Of a stretch of DNA of 8,204 bases, positions 1-7,101 are shown one piece after another. The translations under genes were made by a program, and so were the position numbers. The stretch comes from Burkholderiaceae bacterium (GTDB lineage Bacteria; Pseudomonadota; Gammaproteobacteria; Burkholderiales; Burkholderiaceae_E), in assembly GCA_023258775.1 (NCBI GenBank), contig JALQWJ010000059.1:1-8204 (forward strand). Reading direction: 5' to 3'. The notes under the pieces were generated by a model. That model was not told where the DNA came from and did no database searches. It saw only the letters and a list, made by a program, of their open reading frames with translations. Position 1 is the first letter of the stretch. Every line of letters begins with the position of its first letter.

Positions 1-895
1 TCTACAAGGTTTTAAATCTTCTATAACACCGACCGATACATATTTGATATCACAACAAAAGCATATCAGCGAGGCGCTTACAGCGATCACCTCCGGTCAA
101 CGCATGATTGTTCCAGCGCATGATGAAGCGCCTATGCAAGGCAACATGATGGCTGTGCAAACAACAGCCCACCGAGCAGGTGAAGGCTATGTCATCAATG
201 GCCACAAAATATTAGTATGTGCAGGTGCACTGGCTGATCAATGGCTACTATCTGCGAAGATGGGACATGCCGAAGACGCTCCCCTAGGGGTATTCTTGTT
301 TGGATCGGAAGTTCCTGGCGTACAGCTTCGCAGCTATCCTGGTATGGATTCACGCTGGTATGCTGATTTGAGCTTGCGCGACTGCTGGCTACCTTCGAGC
401 GCCTTATTGAACGAGGACGCGGCTGCGGCAATCCGCCAAACACAGGCAATGCGATTGATGGTTTGGTGCGCCGATGCTCAGGGATGTATGCAAACACTGG
501 TTAACCAAACCAAGCAGTACCTTCAAACCCGAAAGCAATTCGGTCAAGCGATTGGAAGGTTCCAAGCCTTACAACATCGCGCTGTTGATATGTTCATTCA
601 TAGCGAACAATCCTACTCCATGCTTATTCGGGCAGCCGACGCTTGCGAACGTTTGAAGAATCAGCTTAATTCCCAGGAAGATCTTACTTCCTGCGATCAC
701 GCGCTTGCAGCCTCAAGGCTTTTGATCGGTATTGCAGCTCGTAGCGTTTCACAGGAGGCGGTCCAGTTGCATGGCGGAATGGGGGTTACCGATGAGCTTA
801 GCGTGGGCCACTTCTTTAGACGTCTGACAGCATTTGAGCTCCGCCTTGGTGATACTGATTATCACAACCTGGCAATGGCCAAACTTTTGCGATAA
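1..895 (+). CDS. Acyl-CoA dehydrogenase, pimeloyl-CoA dehydrogenase small-subunit type (5' truncated)
   Basis: The frame is open to the left edge (first full codon at 2), so the TTG at 44 is only an internal codon and roughly 80-90 N-terminal residues are missing. Visible are the middle beta domain (INGHK, then a segment ending in a variable loop) and the C-terminal FAD/helical domain with the family signature TRKQFGQAIGRFQALQHRAVDM (about nt 525-590) and QLHGGMG (about nt 764-784). The ending RLTAFELRLGDTDYH matches the GDADHH-type ending of PimD-like proteins, not the YEGT motif carrying the catalytic Glu of classical acyl-CoA dehydrogenases. In the family these flavoproteins take two hydrogens from acyl-CoA and pass electrons to ETF; PimD works with a PimC large subunit. 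The partner would lie upstream, outside the window. Family assignment is firm; substrate is unknown. Confidence 0.9.
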   Translation, partial: LQGFKSSITPTDTYLISQQKHISEALTAITSGQRMIVPAHDEAPMQGNMMAVQTTAHRAGEGYVINGHKILVCAGALADQWLLSAKMGHAEDAPLGVFLFGSEVPGVQLRSYPGMDSRWYADLSLRDCWLPSSALLNEDAAAAIRQTQAMRLMVWCADAQGCMQTLVNQTKQYLQTRKQFGQAIGRFQALQHRAVDMFIHSEQSYSMLIRAADACERLKNQLNSQEDLTSCDHALAASRLLIGIAARSVSQEAVQLHGGMGVTDELSVGHFFRRLTAFELRLGDTDYHNLAMAKLLR

Positions 896-981
896 GTTAA
901 GGGCAGATTGTTGTAATAGCTCCAATAAATGATGGCATTCGGATAAGAACTGGGCGGCTTAAATGGACGTGCCGCGCTAAT

Positions 982-1018
982 GCCGGTAACCTTAGAGGTA
1001 CCTCAACTACCGGCTTTT
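982..1018 (+). terminator. Hairpin plus T-run, rho-independent terminator candidate after the acyl-CoA dehydrogenase gene
   Basis: GCCGGTA (982-988) pairs with TACCGGC (1008-1014), seven base pairs, followed by TTTT (1015-1018). The loop contains a nested palindrome GAGGTACCTC (995-1004). It lies 87 bp after the dehydrogenase stop and ends one base before the start of the next gene, so it also occupies the place where that gene's ribosome-binding site should be. A second small hairpin, GCGGC/GCCGC (954-958 with 971-975, 12-nt loop), lies just before it. Either a plain terminator or a control element in the leader of the next gene. Confidence 0.6.
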
Positions 1019-1019
1019 C

Positions 1020-2324
1020 GTGATGGAAATCTTCGCCGTCGCCTTTTTGATTTTTTTGAACGGACTCTTTGCTATGTCAGAAATGGCACTGGTGTCCTCC
1101 CGAAAAGCCCGGTTACAAAAATTAGTTGATGAAGGCGATACAGCAGCAGCCGCGGCACTGGCACTAAACAGCGAGCCAACAAGGTTTTTGTCCACCATTC
1201 AGATTGGTATTACCTCGGTGGGAGTTCTATCGGGGATTGTTGGCGAGGCAACGCTGGCAAGGCCACTTGCCGCTGGTTTTCGCCAACTCGGAATGGCCAA
1301 TGATGTATCGCAATGGATTGCAACAGGCCTTGTGGTCGTCATCATTACTTTTTTATCGATCGTCTTTGGCGAATTGGTCCCTAAACGACTCGCTCAAGGC
1401 AATCCTGAAACCATTGCCCGGATTGTTGCAGCGCCGATGCAGTTATTAGCACTGTTAGTGCGGCCATTTGTGAGTTTGCTCACTGCAACGACGGAACTTG
1501 TGCTTGCGATGTTTCCGCGGCGAGTTCAAGAGCAACCCTCGGTTACTGAGGAGGAAATCGAAGCGCTGCTCGAAGAGGGTTCAGATGCAGGTGTAATCGA
1601 AGCCCAGGAGCACCAAATGGTGCGCAATGTATTCAGGCTTGATGATCGACAAATCACATCGCTAATGGTGCCGCGATCAGAGATTGTTGCTCTTGATGCC
1701 GAGTTACCCACTGAAGACAATCTTGCGGTGATTGCCGCCTCGGATCATTCGCGGTTTCCTGTGCTGCGCGGCGATAGCCGTGACATTGTCGGTATTGTTT
1801 CTGCGAAGCATTTGCTCAATCAATTATTGCGCAAAGAACCGGCTGACATCCAACGGGCGATGCAATCAGCCGTTTTCGTTCCTGAAACACTGACTGGAAT
1901 GGAATTGCTTGAGAACTTCCGGGCGAGCTCGACCTCCATGGTCGTGGTGATGGACGAGTACGGACAACCCCAGGGGATTGTGACCGAACAAGATGTTTTT
2001 GAAGCGATTGCAGGTGAGTTCAAACCTCGTCATGCCGACGATGCCTGGTCGATTAAGCGCGACGACGGGTCATGGCTTCTCGACGGTTTGATTCCAATTC
2101 CTGAACTTAAGGACTTGCTTGGACTCAATGAGGTACCTGAAGAAGATAAGGGCCGCTACCACACCCTTGCGGGCATGCTTATGCTCTTGCTCGGCAGATT
2201 ACCCCGTACCGCTGACCAAGTTGATTGGGAGCAATGGCGCTTTGAGGTAGTCGATCTGGATGGTCATCGGATCGATAAAGTTATCGCCAAACGAATGACG
2301 GAGCCAGGTGATGCAGACGCGTAG
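1020..2324 (+). CDS. CorC/HlyC (hemolysin C) family membrane protein, CNNM-CBS-CorC domains
   Basis: 434 residues from GTG 1020 (433 from ATG 1023), the usual length for the family. The N-terminal DUF21/CNNM membrane domain has a first helix with NGLFAMSEMALVSSRKARL (about 14-32), further hydrophobic segments near 57-80, 97-117 and 132-155, and the GELVPKR motif near 117-123. A CBS pair follows (about 202-333; MVPRSEIVALD, then MVVVMDEYGQPQGIVTEQD) and then the CorC_HlyC transporter-associated domain (about 340-425; DGLIPIPELKDLLGL). Family members sit in the inner membrane and are linked to Mg2+/Co2+ efflux or tolerance; CBS domains usually bind adenine nucleotides. The substrate here cannot be read from sequence, and 'hemolysin' is a historical name. 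No Shine-Dalgarno sequence lies before either start; the next in-frame ATG would remove most of the first membrane helix. Confidence 0.93.
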   Translation: MMEIFAVAFLIFLNGLFAMSEMALVSSRKARLQKLVDEGDTAAAAALALNSEPTRFLSTIQIGITSVGVLSGIVGEATLARPLAAGFRQLGMANDVSQWIATGLVVVIITFLSIVFGELVPKRLAQGNPETIARIVAAPMQLLALLVRPFVSLLTATTELVLAMFPRRVQEQPSVTEEEIEALLEEGSDAGVIEAQEHQMVRNVFRLDDRQITSLMVPRSEIVALDAELPTEDNLAVIAASDHSRFPVLRGDSRDIVGIVSAKHLLNQLLRKEPADIQRAMQSAVFVPETLTGMELLENFRASSTSMVVVMDEYGQPQGIVTEQDVFEAIAGEFKPRHADDAWSIKRDDGSWLLDGLIPIPELKDLLGLNEVPEEDKGRYHTLAGMLMLLLGRLPRTADQVDWEQWRFEVVDLDGHRIDKVIAKRMTEPGDADA

Positions 2325-2357
2325 TCTGGGTCGTATGAGCGAAAGCCTCAGAACTTA

Positions 2358-2966
2358 TTAAGAGCGATCCCAAAGGTTCGGAACCCAGGCTGAGTTGTAA
2401 CCCGATACAAAATCTTTTTTCAGACTTGCGAAAGCTGCCGACGTTTCAGGTGGCAAAAATACATGCCGCCTGACTGCACCGATGTTTGCGCCGTAAATAT
2501 GAATGCTGATCGACGGTTCCTGAGCCATCGCATTGGCGACCGTGTGGACGTCGCCGATGCATGGCGAAACCGCTTCGATGTCGCCGCGCTCTAAGCGATG
2601 TGGGACACCATGGGGTCGCATAAGACCCGTGTCGTCAGCAGCGTAGGACTGACAAAGCTCAGCACCCCGCAAGACACCGACCAAACCCCAAACCGTATGG
2701 TCATGAATCGGTGTCTTCTGGCCCATACCCCACACAAAGCTGACCACCGAAAAACGCTCAAGTGGATCGCAATGCAATAAGTACTGACGATAAAACTGAG
2801 GATGGGGCTGGGCGCAAGAAGCTGGCAGCCAGTTATCGTCGGCGATTAGCGTTTGCAACAAGGGTTTGACCCCTTGTAACAGGGTGGCTTCTACGTCTGT
2901 CTTGTCAACGAGACGGGTGACCTCCTGGACGAAGTCACGCAGTGGCTGGAGCGCTTTCGAGTTCAA
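2358..2966 (-). CDS. Cysteine dioxygenase family protein, probable 3-mercaptopropionate dioxygenase
   Basis: 202 residues, a cupin-fold non-heme iron enzyme that would add O2 to a small thiol to give a sulfinate. The three-His iron site is visible: H88 and H90 in PIHDHTVWG and H141 in GDVHTV. The outer-sphere Ser-His-Tyr set is present as S154, H156 and Y158 in SISIHIYGANIGAVRRHVF. The position matching the crosslinking Cys of mammalian cysteine dioxygenase is G94, as in the bacterial 3-mercaptopropionate enzymes, so no Cys-Tyr crosslink is expected. These motifs and the overall match favour 3-mercaptopropionate over cysteine as substrate, though that is inference. The only plausible start is TTG at 2966: a stop lies seven codons upstream (nt 2982-2984) and the next in-frame Met is residue 81. 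No clear ribosome-binding site is seen. The gene lies 29 bp after the small basic gene on the same strand and converges with the CorC-like gene. Confidence 0.88.
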   Translation of the reverse strand: MNSKALQPLRDFVQEVTRLVDKTDVEATLLQGVKPLLQTLIADDNWLPASCAQPHPQFYRQYLLHCDPLERFSVVSFVWGMGQKTPIHDHTVWGLVGVLRGAELCQSYAADDTGLMRPHGVPHRLERGDIEAVSPCIGDVHTVANAMAQEPSISIHIYGANIGAVRRHVFLPPETSAAFASLKKDFVSGYNSAWVPNLWDRS

Positions 2967-2995
2967 CGCTGCAAGATAAAGCTACGCTTAGCAAA

Positions 2996-3124
2996 TTACT
3001 TCCGCTTGACCTTTTCGAGCATCTTGAAAACCGACTTGCTCGCGCGAGAAAACTGGCGTTTGAGCAACTTGGGTAATGCGCGGCGCTCGAGTGTGTTGCG
3101 ACGAGTGCGTGAACGTTCAGCCAT
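2996..3124 (-). CDS. Small highly basic protein, 42 residues, unknown function
   Basis: A short open frame from ATG 3124 to TAA 2996. The start is well supported: GAGG lies six bases upstream (3131-3134 on the complementary strand), and an extended -10 promoter element stands about 28 nt before that. The protein begins MAERSRTRRN and ends MLEKVKRK. It has 9 Arg and 7 Lys against 3 Glu, with no His, Asp or Cys, no signal peptide and no membrane segment. The N-terminal part is Arg-rich; residues about 11-42 could form a basic amphipathic helix around PKLLKRQFSR and SVFKMLEKVKRK. The composition suggests RNA, ribosome or DNA binding, but I do not recognise the family, and it does not match S21, L34 or THX as I recall them. 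The same-strand thiol dioxygenase gene follows after 29 bp, so the two may be co-transcribed. Confidence 0.7.
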   Translation of the reverse strand: MAERSRTRRNTLERRALPKLLKRQFSRASKSVFKMLEKVKRK

Positions 3125-3130
3125 GATAAA

Positions 3131-3134
3131 CCTC
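3131..3134 (-). promoter_or_regulatory. Ribosome-binding site of the 42-residue basic gene
   Basis: GAGG on the minus strand, six bases before ATG 3124. This spacing is near ideal and is the main reason for calling the short gene real. Confidence 0.65.
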
Positions 3135-3159
3135 GTAAAAACTTAAGTAAAAGTCGTTA

Positions 3160-3168
3160 AGTATAACA
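3160..3168 (-). promoter_or_regulatory. Extended -10 promoter candidate for the small basic gene and dioxygenase
   Basis: On the minus strand the sequence reads TGT followed by TATACT, an extended -10 element (TGn plus a hexamer matching TATAAT at five of six positions). No good -35 is seen at 17-18 bp, which fits the extended -10 type. A start site near 3153 would give a leader of roughly 28 nt with the GAGG site in place. It lies in the 86-bp gap after the allantoinase gene, so it could drive the small gene and the dioxygenase independently of that gene. Confidence 0.45.
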
Positions 3169-3210
3169 AGCGATACAGAGCAATCAGCGAGAACCTCCTG
3201 CTTTACACCA

Positions 3211-4185
3211 CTACCCTGGCTCTTTGGGTGAATGATGGGCTATCCAATGTCTTGCGATTGCGTCCCGGCGACAAATCCATACCCGATCATGCGCTTGAAC
3301 ATAATCAAGAAATCGTTGCAGCGCTTTTAAGCGTCCTGGTCGGCCAAGCAAACGGCAATGCATGCCGACCGACATCATTCTCGGACACTCCTCGCCTTCG
3401 GCATAAAGCACATCAAAGCTATCTTTTAAATAGCTAAAGAAGTGTTCGGCGGTATTGAATCCCTGTGGCGTTGCAAAACGCATATCGTTAGCGTCAAGGG
3501 TGTAGGGCACGATGAGATGTGATCGTAGCGAACCATCCCCGCATAAAACCTGCGTAAAAAACGGTAAATCATCGCCATAGTAATCGCTGTCGTACAGAAA
3601 ACCTCCTTGCTCGACCACAAGACGTCTTGTGTTTGGCGAATCGCGGCCGGTATACCAACCCACGGGTAAGGCTCCAGTCAGCGATTGCTGTATAGCGAGC
3701 GCCCTTTGCATATGCGCACGCTCACTTGCCTCGTCCATGGCCTGATAGTGAATCCAGCGCCAGCCATGACAGGCAATTTCGTGACCAAGCTCGCAAAACG
3801 CTTGTGTCAACTCGGGATGCCGTTGCAAGGCCATGGCTACTGCAAAGACCGTCAAAGGAAGCTTACGGCGTTCAAACTCCTTGAGAATCCTCCACACGCC
3901 AACCCTTGAGCCATACTCATAAATCGAGTCCATGCTCATATGACGGTCGGGATAAGCTGCAGCACCGACGATTTCAGAGAGAAATTGCTCTGAACTTGGG
4001 TCGCCGTGTAAAACGTGATTTTCCCCACCTTCTTCGTAATTGAGTACGAATTGCAAGGCAATCTTGGCCCTTCCTGGCCAGTTTGCCTGCGGTGGCTTGC
4101 GACCATACCCGATCAAATCTCTGGGGTAGTGCCCAAGCGAATCAGATGGCATTGATCCTGTCGGTGGTATGGGGCTCGATTTCAT
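3211..4185 (-). CDS. puuE: Allantoinase, PuuE type (polysaccharide deacetylase superfamily)
   Basis: 324 residues from ATG 4185. PuuE opens the hydantoin ring of allantoin to allantoate, after uricase in purine breakdown, in the cytoplasm. It is a NodB-fold protein unrelated to the amidohydrolase-type allantoinase. Hallmarks in order: PRDLIGYGRKPPQANWPG (about 21-38), NYEEGGE (49-55), SMDSIYEYGSRVGVWR (84-99), GHEIACHGWRW (134-144), GWYTGRDSPNTRRL (176-189), YTLDANDMRFATPQGF (228-243) and MHCRLLGRPGR (275-285). Length is close to the family's usual 300-320. I chose 4185 because GGAG lies nine bases upstream and homology begins soon after; a TTG at 4230 would add 15 residues but has no ribosome-binding site and would run into the divergent pepN leader. 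No other purine-catabolism gene is in the window, so pathway partners must lie elsewhere. Confidence 0.9.
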   Translation of the reverse strand: MKSSPIPPTGSMPSDSLGHYPRDLIGYGRKPPQANWPGRAKIALQFVLNYEEGGENHVLHGDPSSEQFLSEIVGAAAYPDRHMSMDSIYEYGSRVGVWRILKEFERRKLPLTVFAVAMALQRHPELTQAFCELGHEIACHGWRWIHYQAMDEASERAHMQRALAIQQSLTGALPVGWYTGRDSPNTRRLVVEQGGFLYDSDYYGDDLPFFTQVLCGDGSLRSHLIVPYTLDANDMRFATPQGFNTAEHFFSYLKDSFDVLYAEGEECPRMMSVGMHCRLLGRPGRLKALQRFLDYVQAHDRVWICRRDAIARHWIAHHSPKEPG

Positions 4186-4259
4186 GAAGTTGGGCTCCGT
4201 ATCATTAAACAATCGTGATGCTTGAGACAATATGGCTTAAATCACTGGAGTTTGATCAT
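4186..4259. promoter_or_regulatory. Divergent control region between puuE and pepN
   Basis: These 74 bp separate the two divergent starts and must hold both leaders. On the minus strand TTGTCT and TTTAAT (complement of 4204-4209) form a weak pair with a short 15-bp spacer ahead of puuE, and GGAG precedes its ATG by nine bases. On the plus strand GGAG (4247-4250) precedes the pepN ATG by nine bases; TTAAAT at 4237-4242 is a poor -10 candidate without a -35. The region is certain to be intergenic if the chosen starts are right; the individual promoter elements are weak. Confidence 0.4.
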
Positions 4260-6935
4260 ATGACGATTCATCATCGCCTGGACTACCGTTCCTTTGGCTG
4301 GACGATTCACCAAGTAGCGCTTTGCTTTGATCTGGACGCCGAGTCAACCCTAGTCCATAGTCGTATGCAGCTATCGCGTAAGTGCGAAAGTTCGCTACAA
4401 AGTAATAAGCACGCAGATTTCAGTGCGATCAGCAATGATAAAAACAAACTCGTACTTGATGGCGAAGATCTAGAACTTGAATCGATTCTGGTTGACGGTC
4501 AACAACTTGATCCACATCGATATCATATTAAGAATGATCAATTAACCATTGAGAACCTCCCAGACCACTTTCATCTTGAAACGCTCGTTCGAATCAAGCC
4601 TGCAGAAAATACTTCGTTATCTGGTTTGTATCAATCAGGACAAAATCTCCTCACGCAGTGCGAAGCGCAGGGCTTTCGCCGAATTAGCTTTTTCCCGGAT
4701 CGTCCTGATGTGATGACACGCTATTCGGTGCGCCTGCGTGCCGACCCGAAGCGCTATCCGGTTCTGTTAGCCAATGGCAACTGTCTTTCAAGCACGATGC
4801 TCGATGACGGCAGGCTTGAAACACGATGGGAGGACCCTTTTCCCAAACCCAGCTACTTGTTTGCCATTGTTGCCGGGACGCTCGTTGCCAATGAAGCAAT
4901 GATCAAGACTGCAAGCGGCAAGAATGCCTTATTGCAGGTCTGGGTGGAGCCCGGCAATGAGGACAAAACTGATTGGTGCATGGCTTCGCTGCAGCGGGCG
5001 CTTCGTTGGGATGAAGCGCGTTTTGGACTCGAATTAGATCTTGAGCGCTTCATGATTGTTGCCACCGAGGACTTCAATATGGGGGCGATGGAGAACAAGG
5101 GACTCAACATCTTCAATACCAAGTATGTGTTTGCCCACCCAAGAATGGCAACCGATGCCGATTTTGCTGCGGTTGAATCGGTCGTCGGTCATGAGTACTT
5201 TCATAACTGGACGGGTAATCGGATTACCTGCAGAGATTGGTTTCAACTCACCCTCAAGGAGGGTTTGACGGTTTTTAGGGATCAGGAGTTTTCAGCTGAC
5301 TTGGCAGCTGAGGCAAACGCGGGCCTTGGCGAGGCGGCCTTAAGAAGCGCAAGGGCAGTGCAGCGGATTGCTCAGATCCGTACCTTAAAAGCCTTGCAGT
5401 TCCCCGAGGATGCAGGCCCGATGGCTCATGCGATTCGACCCGATACCTATAGCGCGATCGATAACTTTTATACGATGACCGTCTATGAAAAAGGTGCTGA
5501 AGTCGTCAGAATGCTGCAAACGATCTTAACGCCCCAAGGGTTCAGGCGAGGCATGGATCGCTATATCAACATGTACGATGGCCAAGCGGTCACTTGTGAT
5601 GATTTTCTGGATGCAATGTCACTGGCTAATCAACGATCGCTCGATTCGTTTCGCAGCTGGTATAGCACCCCTGGGACGCCGATCCTGGTCTGTAATCAGC
5701 GCTGCGAGGGCGAAGATTTAATCTTGCGCATCCAACAACAGCCGCCTCAACTTCGCAGTCCTCAGGTGGTTTCAGCGACTCAACCTTTACTGATTCCGGT
5801 GCTGATTGGTTTTGATGAGGAGCTTGATACTGAGCTGTGGGAGATCGATCAATGGGATCAGGAACGGCGTTTTAGCGGCAGAGCTGGTGCCGCACCCTCC
5901 TTGATTAGAGGTTTTTCTGCCCCAGTCATTCTTCATGATGACTTGAGCGTTGAACAAATCGCCAGGCTTGCAAGTTGTGATGGCGACCCCGTTAACCGCT
6001 GGATGATGATGCAACGCCTGATGAGTGCTGCAATCCTTGGTCTTGGCAGTGAAGCACCTGTGATTGAGGCACTCGCGATCGTCTTAAACGATAAGACGCT
6101 CGATCCTGCGTTTGCGGCACTGATGCTGAGCTTCCCGCCAGAACTCGAACTGGCTCAGGCGGTTCCCTTACTCGACCCCCAAGCACTTAGGCTCCAGCGC
6201 AACCGCCTGATTGGGCGGTGTGCCAAGGCACTCAAGGGCTTGCTTGCAAACACCGTGCGAGCGCTTAGACTCGCAGAGGTATCACGGACCTACGAACCCA
6301 ATCATCGACAGGCTGGAGAGCGCGCCTTAAGCAACGCTGCGCTTTTGCTTTGGTCATTCGATGATTCTCCCGAGTCGCAGTCCGAGGTGATTGCTGTGGC
6401 GCAGTCTCAATGTAGCCCGCAAGCGCACATGACCGATCGAGCTGCGGGTATGACTGTCTTGATGCGGCAGATCAAGCCGATCCGTGATCGAGCGCTCGAA
6501 TCCTTTGAAGAGCAGTTCAAGGATGAGGCACTCGCGATGGATCGATGGCTGATGATGCAAGCGACTAGACAACGCCTGGAGGGAGAGCCGCCTGTGTTGG
6601 ACGATTTGATCGCACTGTGCGAACACAACTGTTTTTCGATGCGTAACCCCAACAAAGTTCGAGCCCTAATTTCTAGTTTTTGTCATTCCAATCTTGCTGA
6701 GTTTCATGAACCAACGGGTACGTCGTATGCCTGGTTTGAAAAGCAATTTCTCGCACTCGATGCAATCAACCCGCAGGTTGCGGCACGATTAGGACGTGCG
6801 ATGGATCGGTGGCCAACGCTGATCGAACCAACGCGAAGCCTTGCCCAAGCCTGCCTTGAGCGACTGCGAGCCCACCAACCCTTATCGCCTGATAGCGCGG
6901 AAATCATCTCGCGTTCGTTGGAAAATCAGGCTTGA
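4260..6935 (+). CDS. pepN: Aminopeptidase N (M1 family zinc metallopeptidase)
   Basis: 891 residues from ATG 4260, against 870 for E. coli PepN. It removes N-terminal residues from peptides in the cytoplasm. The substrate-anchoring GAMEN motif is at 275-279. The zinc site is complete: HEYFH at 311-315 (H311, H315, general base E312) with the third ligand E334 in LKEG. Y409 in TVYEKGAEV matches the transition-state Tyr381 of E. coli. The long C-terminal part (about 545-891) fits the helical cap domain. The start at 4260 is favoured by GGAG nine bases upstream; GTG 4215 or ATG 4218 would add 15 or 14 residues without a ribosome-binding site. Between the zinc site and Tyr409 the protein has about 14 more residues than E. 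coli PepN as I recall it (near 350-363). Transcribed divergently from puuE; fbp follows, an order I recall from other Burkholderiales. Confidence 0.96.
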   Translation: MTIHHRLDYRSFGWTIHQVALCFDLDAESTLVHSRMQLSRKCESSLQSNKHADFSAISNDKNKLVLDGEDLELESILVDGQQLDPHRYHIKNDQLTIENLPDHFHLETLVRIKPAENTSLSGLYQSGQNLLTQCEAQGFRRISFFPDRPDVMTRYSVRLRADPKRYPVLLANGNCLSSTMLDDGRLETRWEDPFPKPSYLFAIVAGTLVANEAMIKTASGKNALLQVWVEPGNEDKTDWCMASLQRALRWDEARFGLELDLERFMIVATEDFNMGAMENKGLNIFNTKYVFAHPRMATDADFAAVESVVGHEYFHNWTGNRITCRDWFQLTLKEGLTVFRDQEFSADLAAEANAGLGEAALRSARAVQRIAQIRTLKALQFPEDAGPMAHAIRPDTYSAIDNFYTMTVYEKGAEVVRMLQTILTPQGFRRGMDRYINMYDGQAVTCDDFLDAMSLANQRSLDSFRSWYSTPGTPILVCNQRCEGEDLILRIQQQPPQLRSPQVVSATQPLLIPVLIGFDEELDTELWEIDQWDQERRFSGRAGAAPSLIRGFSAPVILHDDLSVEQIARLASCDGDPVNRWMMMQRLMSAAILGLGSEAPVIEALAIVLNDKTLDPAFAALMLSFPPELELAQAVPLLDPQALRLQRNRLIGRCAKALKGLLANTVRALRLAEVSRTYEPNHRQAGERALSNAALLLWSFDDSPESQSEVIAVAQSQCSPQAHMTDRAAGMTVLMRQIKPIRDRALESFEEQFKDEALAMDRWLMMQATRQRLEGEPPVLDDLIALCEHNCFSMRNPNKVRALISSFCHSNLAEFHEPTGTSYAWFEKQFLALDAINPQVAARLGRAMDRWPTLIEPTRSLAQACLERLRAHQPLSPDSAEIISRSLENQA

Positions 6936-7011
6936 GCGTATGCATGCGACGGGTTGGCATGTCAGGTTCGAGCCTGCGAAGCGTATGCATGCGACAGGTT
7001 GGCGCGTCAGG
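6936..7011. repeat. Two tandem imperfect 31-bp repeats after pepN
   Basis: Copy 1 (6936-6966) and copy 2 (6981-7011) each begin GCGTATGCATGCGAC, continue with a GGTTGG core and end GTCAGG. They agree at 28 of 31 positions, with starts 45 bp apart. Copy 1 starts at the base right after the pepN stop. Between them lies a small hairpin, CAGG/CCTG (6963-6966 with 6973-6976). No T-run follows, so this is not an ordinary terminator. The rest of the gap up to fbp (7012-7101) holds no gene and no strong promoter that I can see, only the palindrome GCTTAAGC at 7053-7060. Confidence 0.7.
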
Positions 7012-7101
7012 CGCGGTCTTCCGAAAAGCTTGCCTGATCGCCCAGCGTGATCGCTTAAGCTAAGCCATGTCCTTACTTCACCACCACATCACGAGCCAAA
7101 G

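Noticed and set aside
896..1019. A known riboswitch or tRNA in the gap before the CorC-like gene.
   Set aside because: No cloverleaf, and no conserved core of any riboswitch class I know; only the two hairpins described.
2336..2350. TGAG/CTCA hairpin between the converging CorC-like and dioxygenase genes, as a shared terminator.
   Set aside because: Only four base pairs with a seven-base loop and no T-run on either strand.
3144..3200. A GGAGG on the minus strand followed by a TTG-started eight-codon frame (MLCIACYT) with two Cys, upstream of the small gene and thiol dioxygenase, suggestive of a Cys-sensing leader peptide.
   Set aside because: The frame overlaps the extended -10 element, the start is TTG at ten-base spacing, and there is no attenuator hairpin after it. 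Most likely chance.
6841..7050. A plus-strand open frame of 69 codons containing the repeated peptide RMHATGW.
   Set aside because: It starts inside pepN in another frame; the peptide repeat simply reflects the DNA repeat at 6936-7011.
7030..7058. TTGCCT and a downstream AT-rich hexamer as an fbp promoter.
   Set aside because: At 17-bp spacing the -10 position reads GCTTAA, a poor match; no support beyond the -35-like hexamer.
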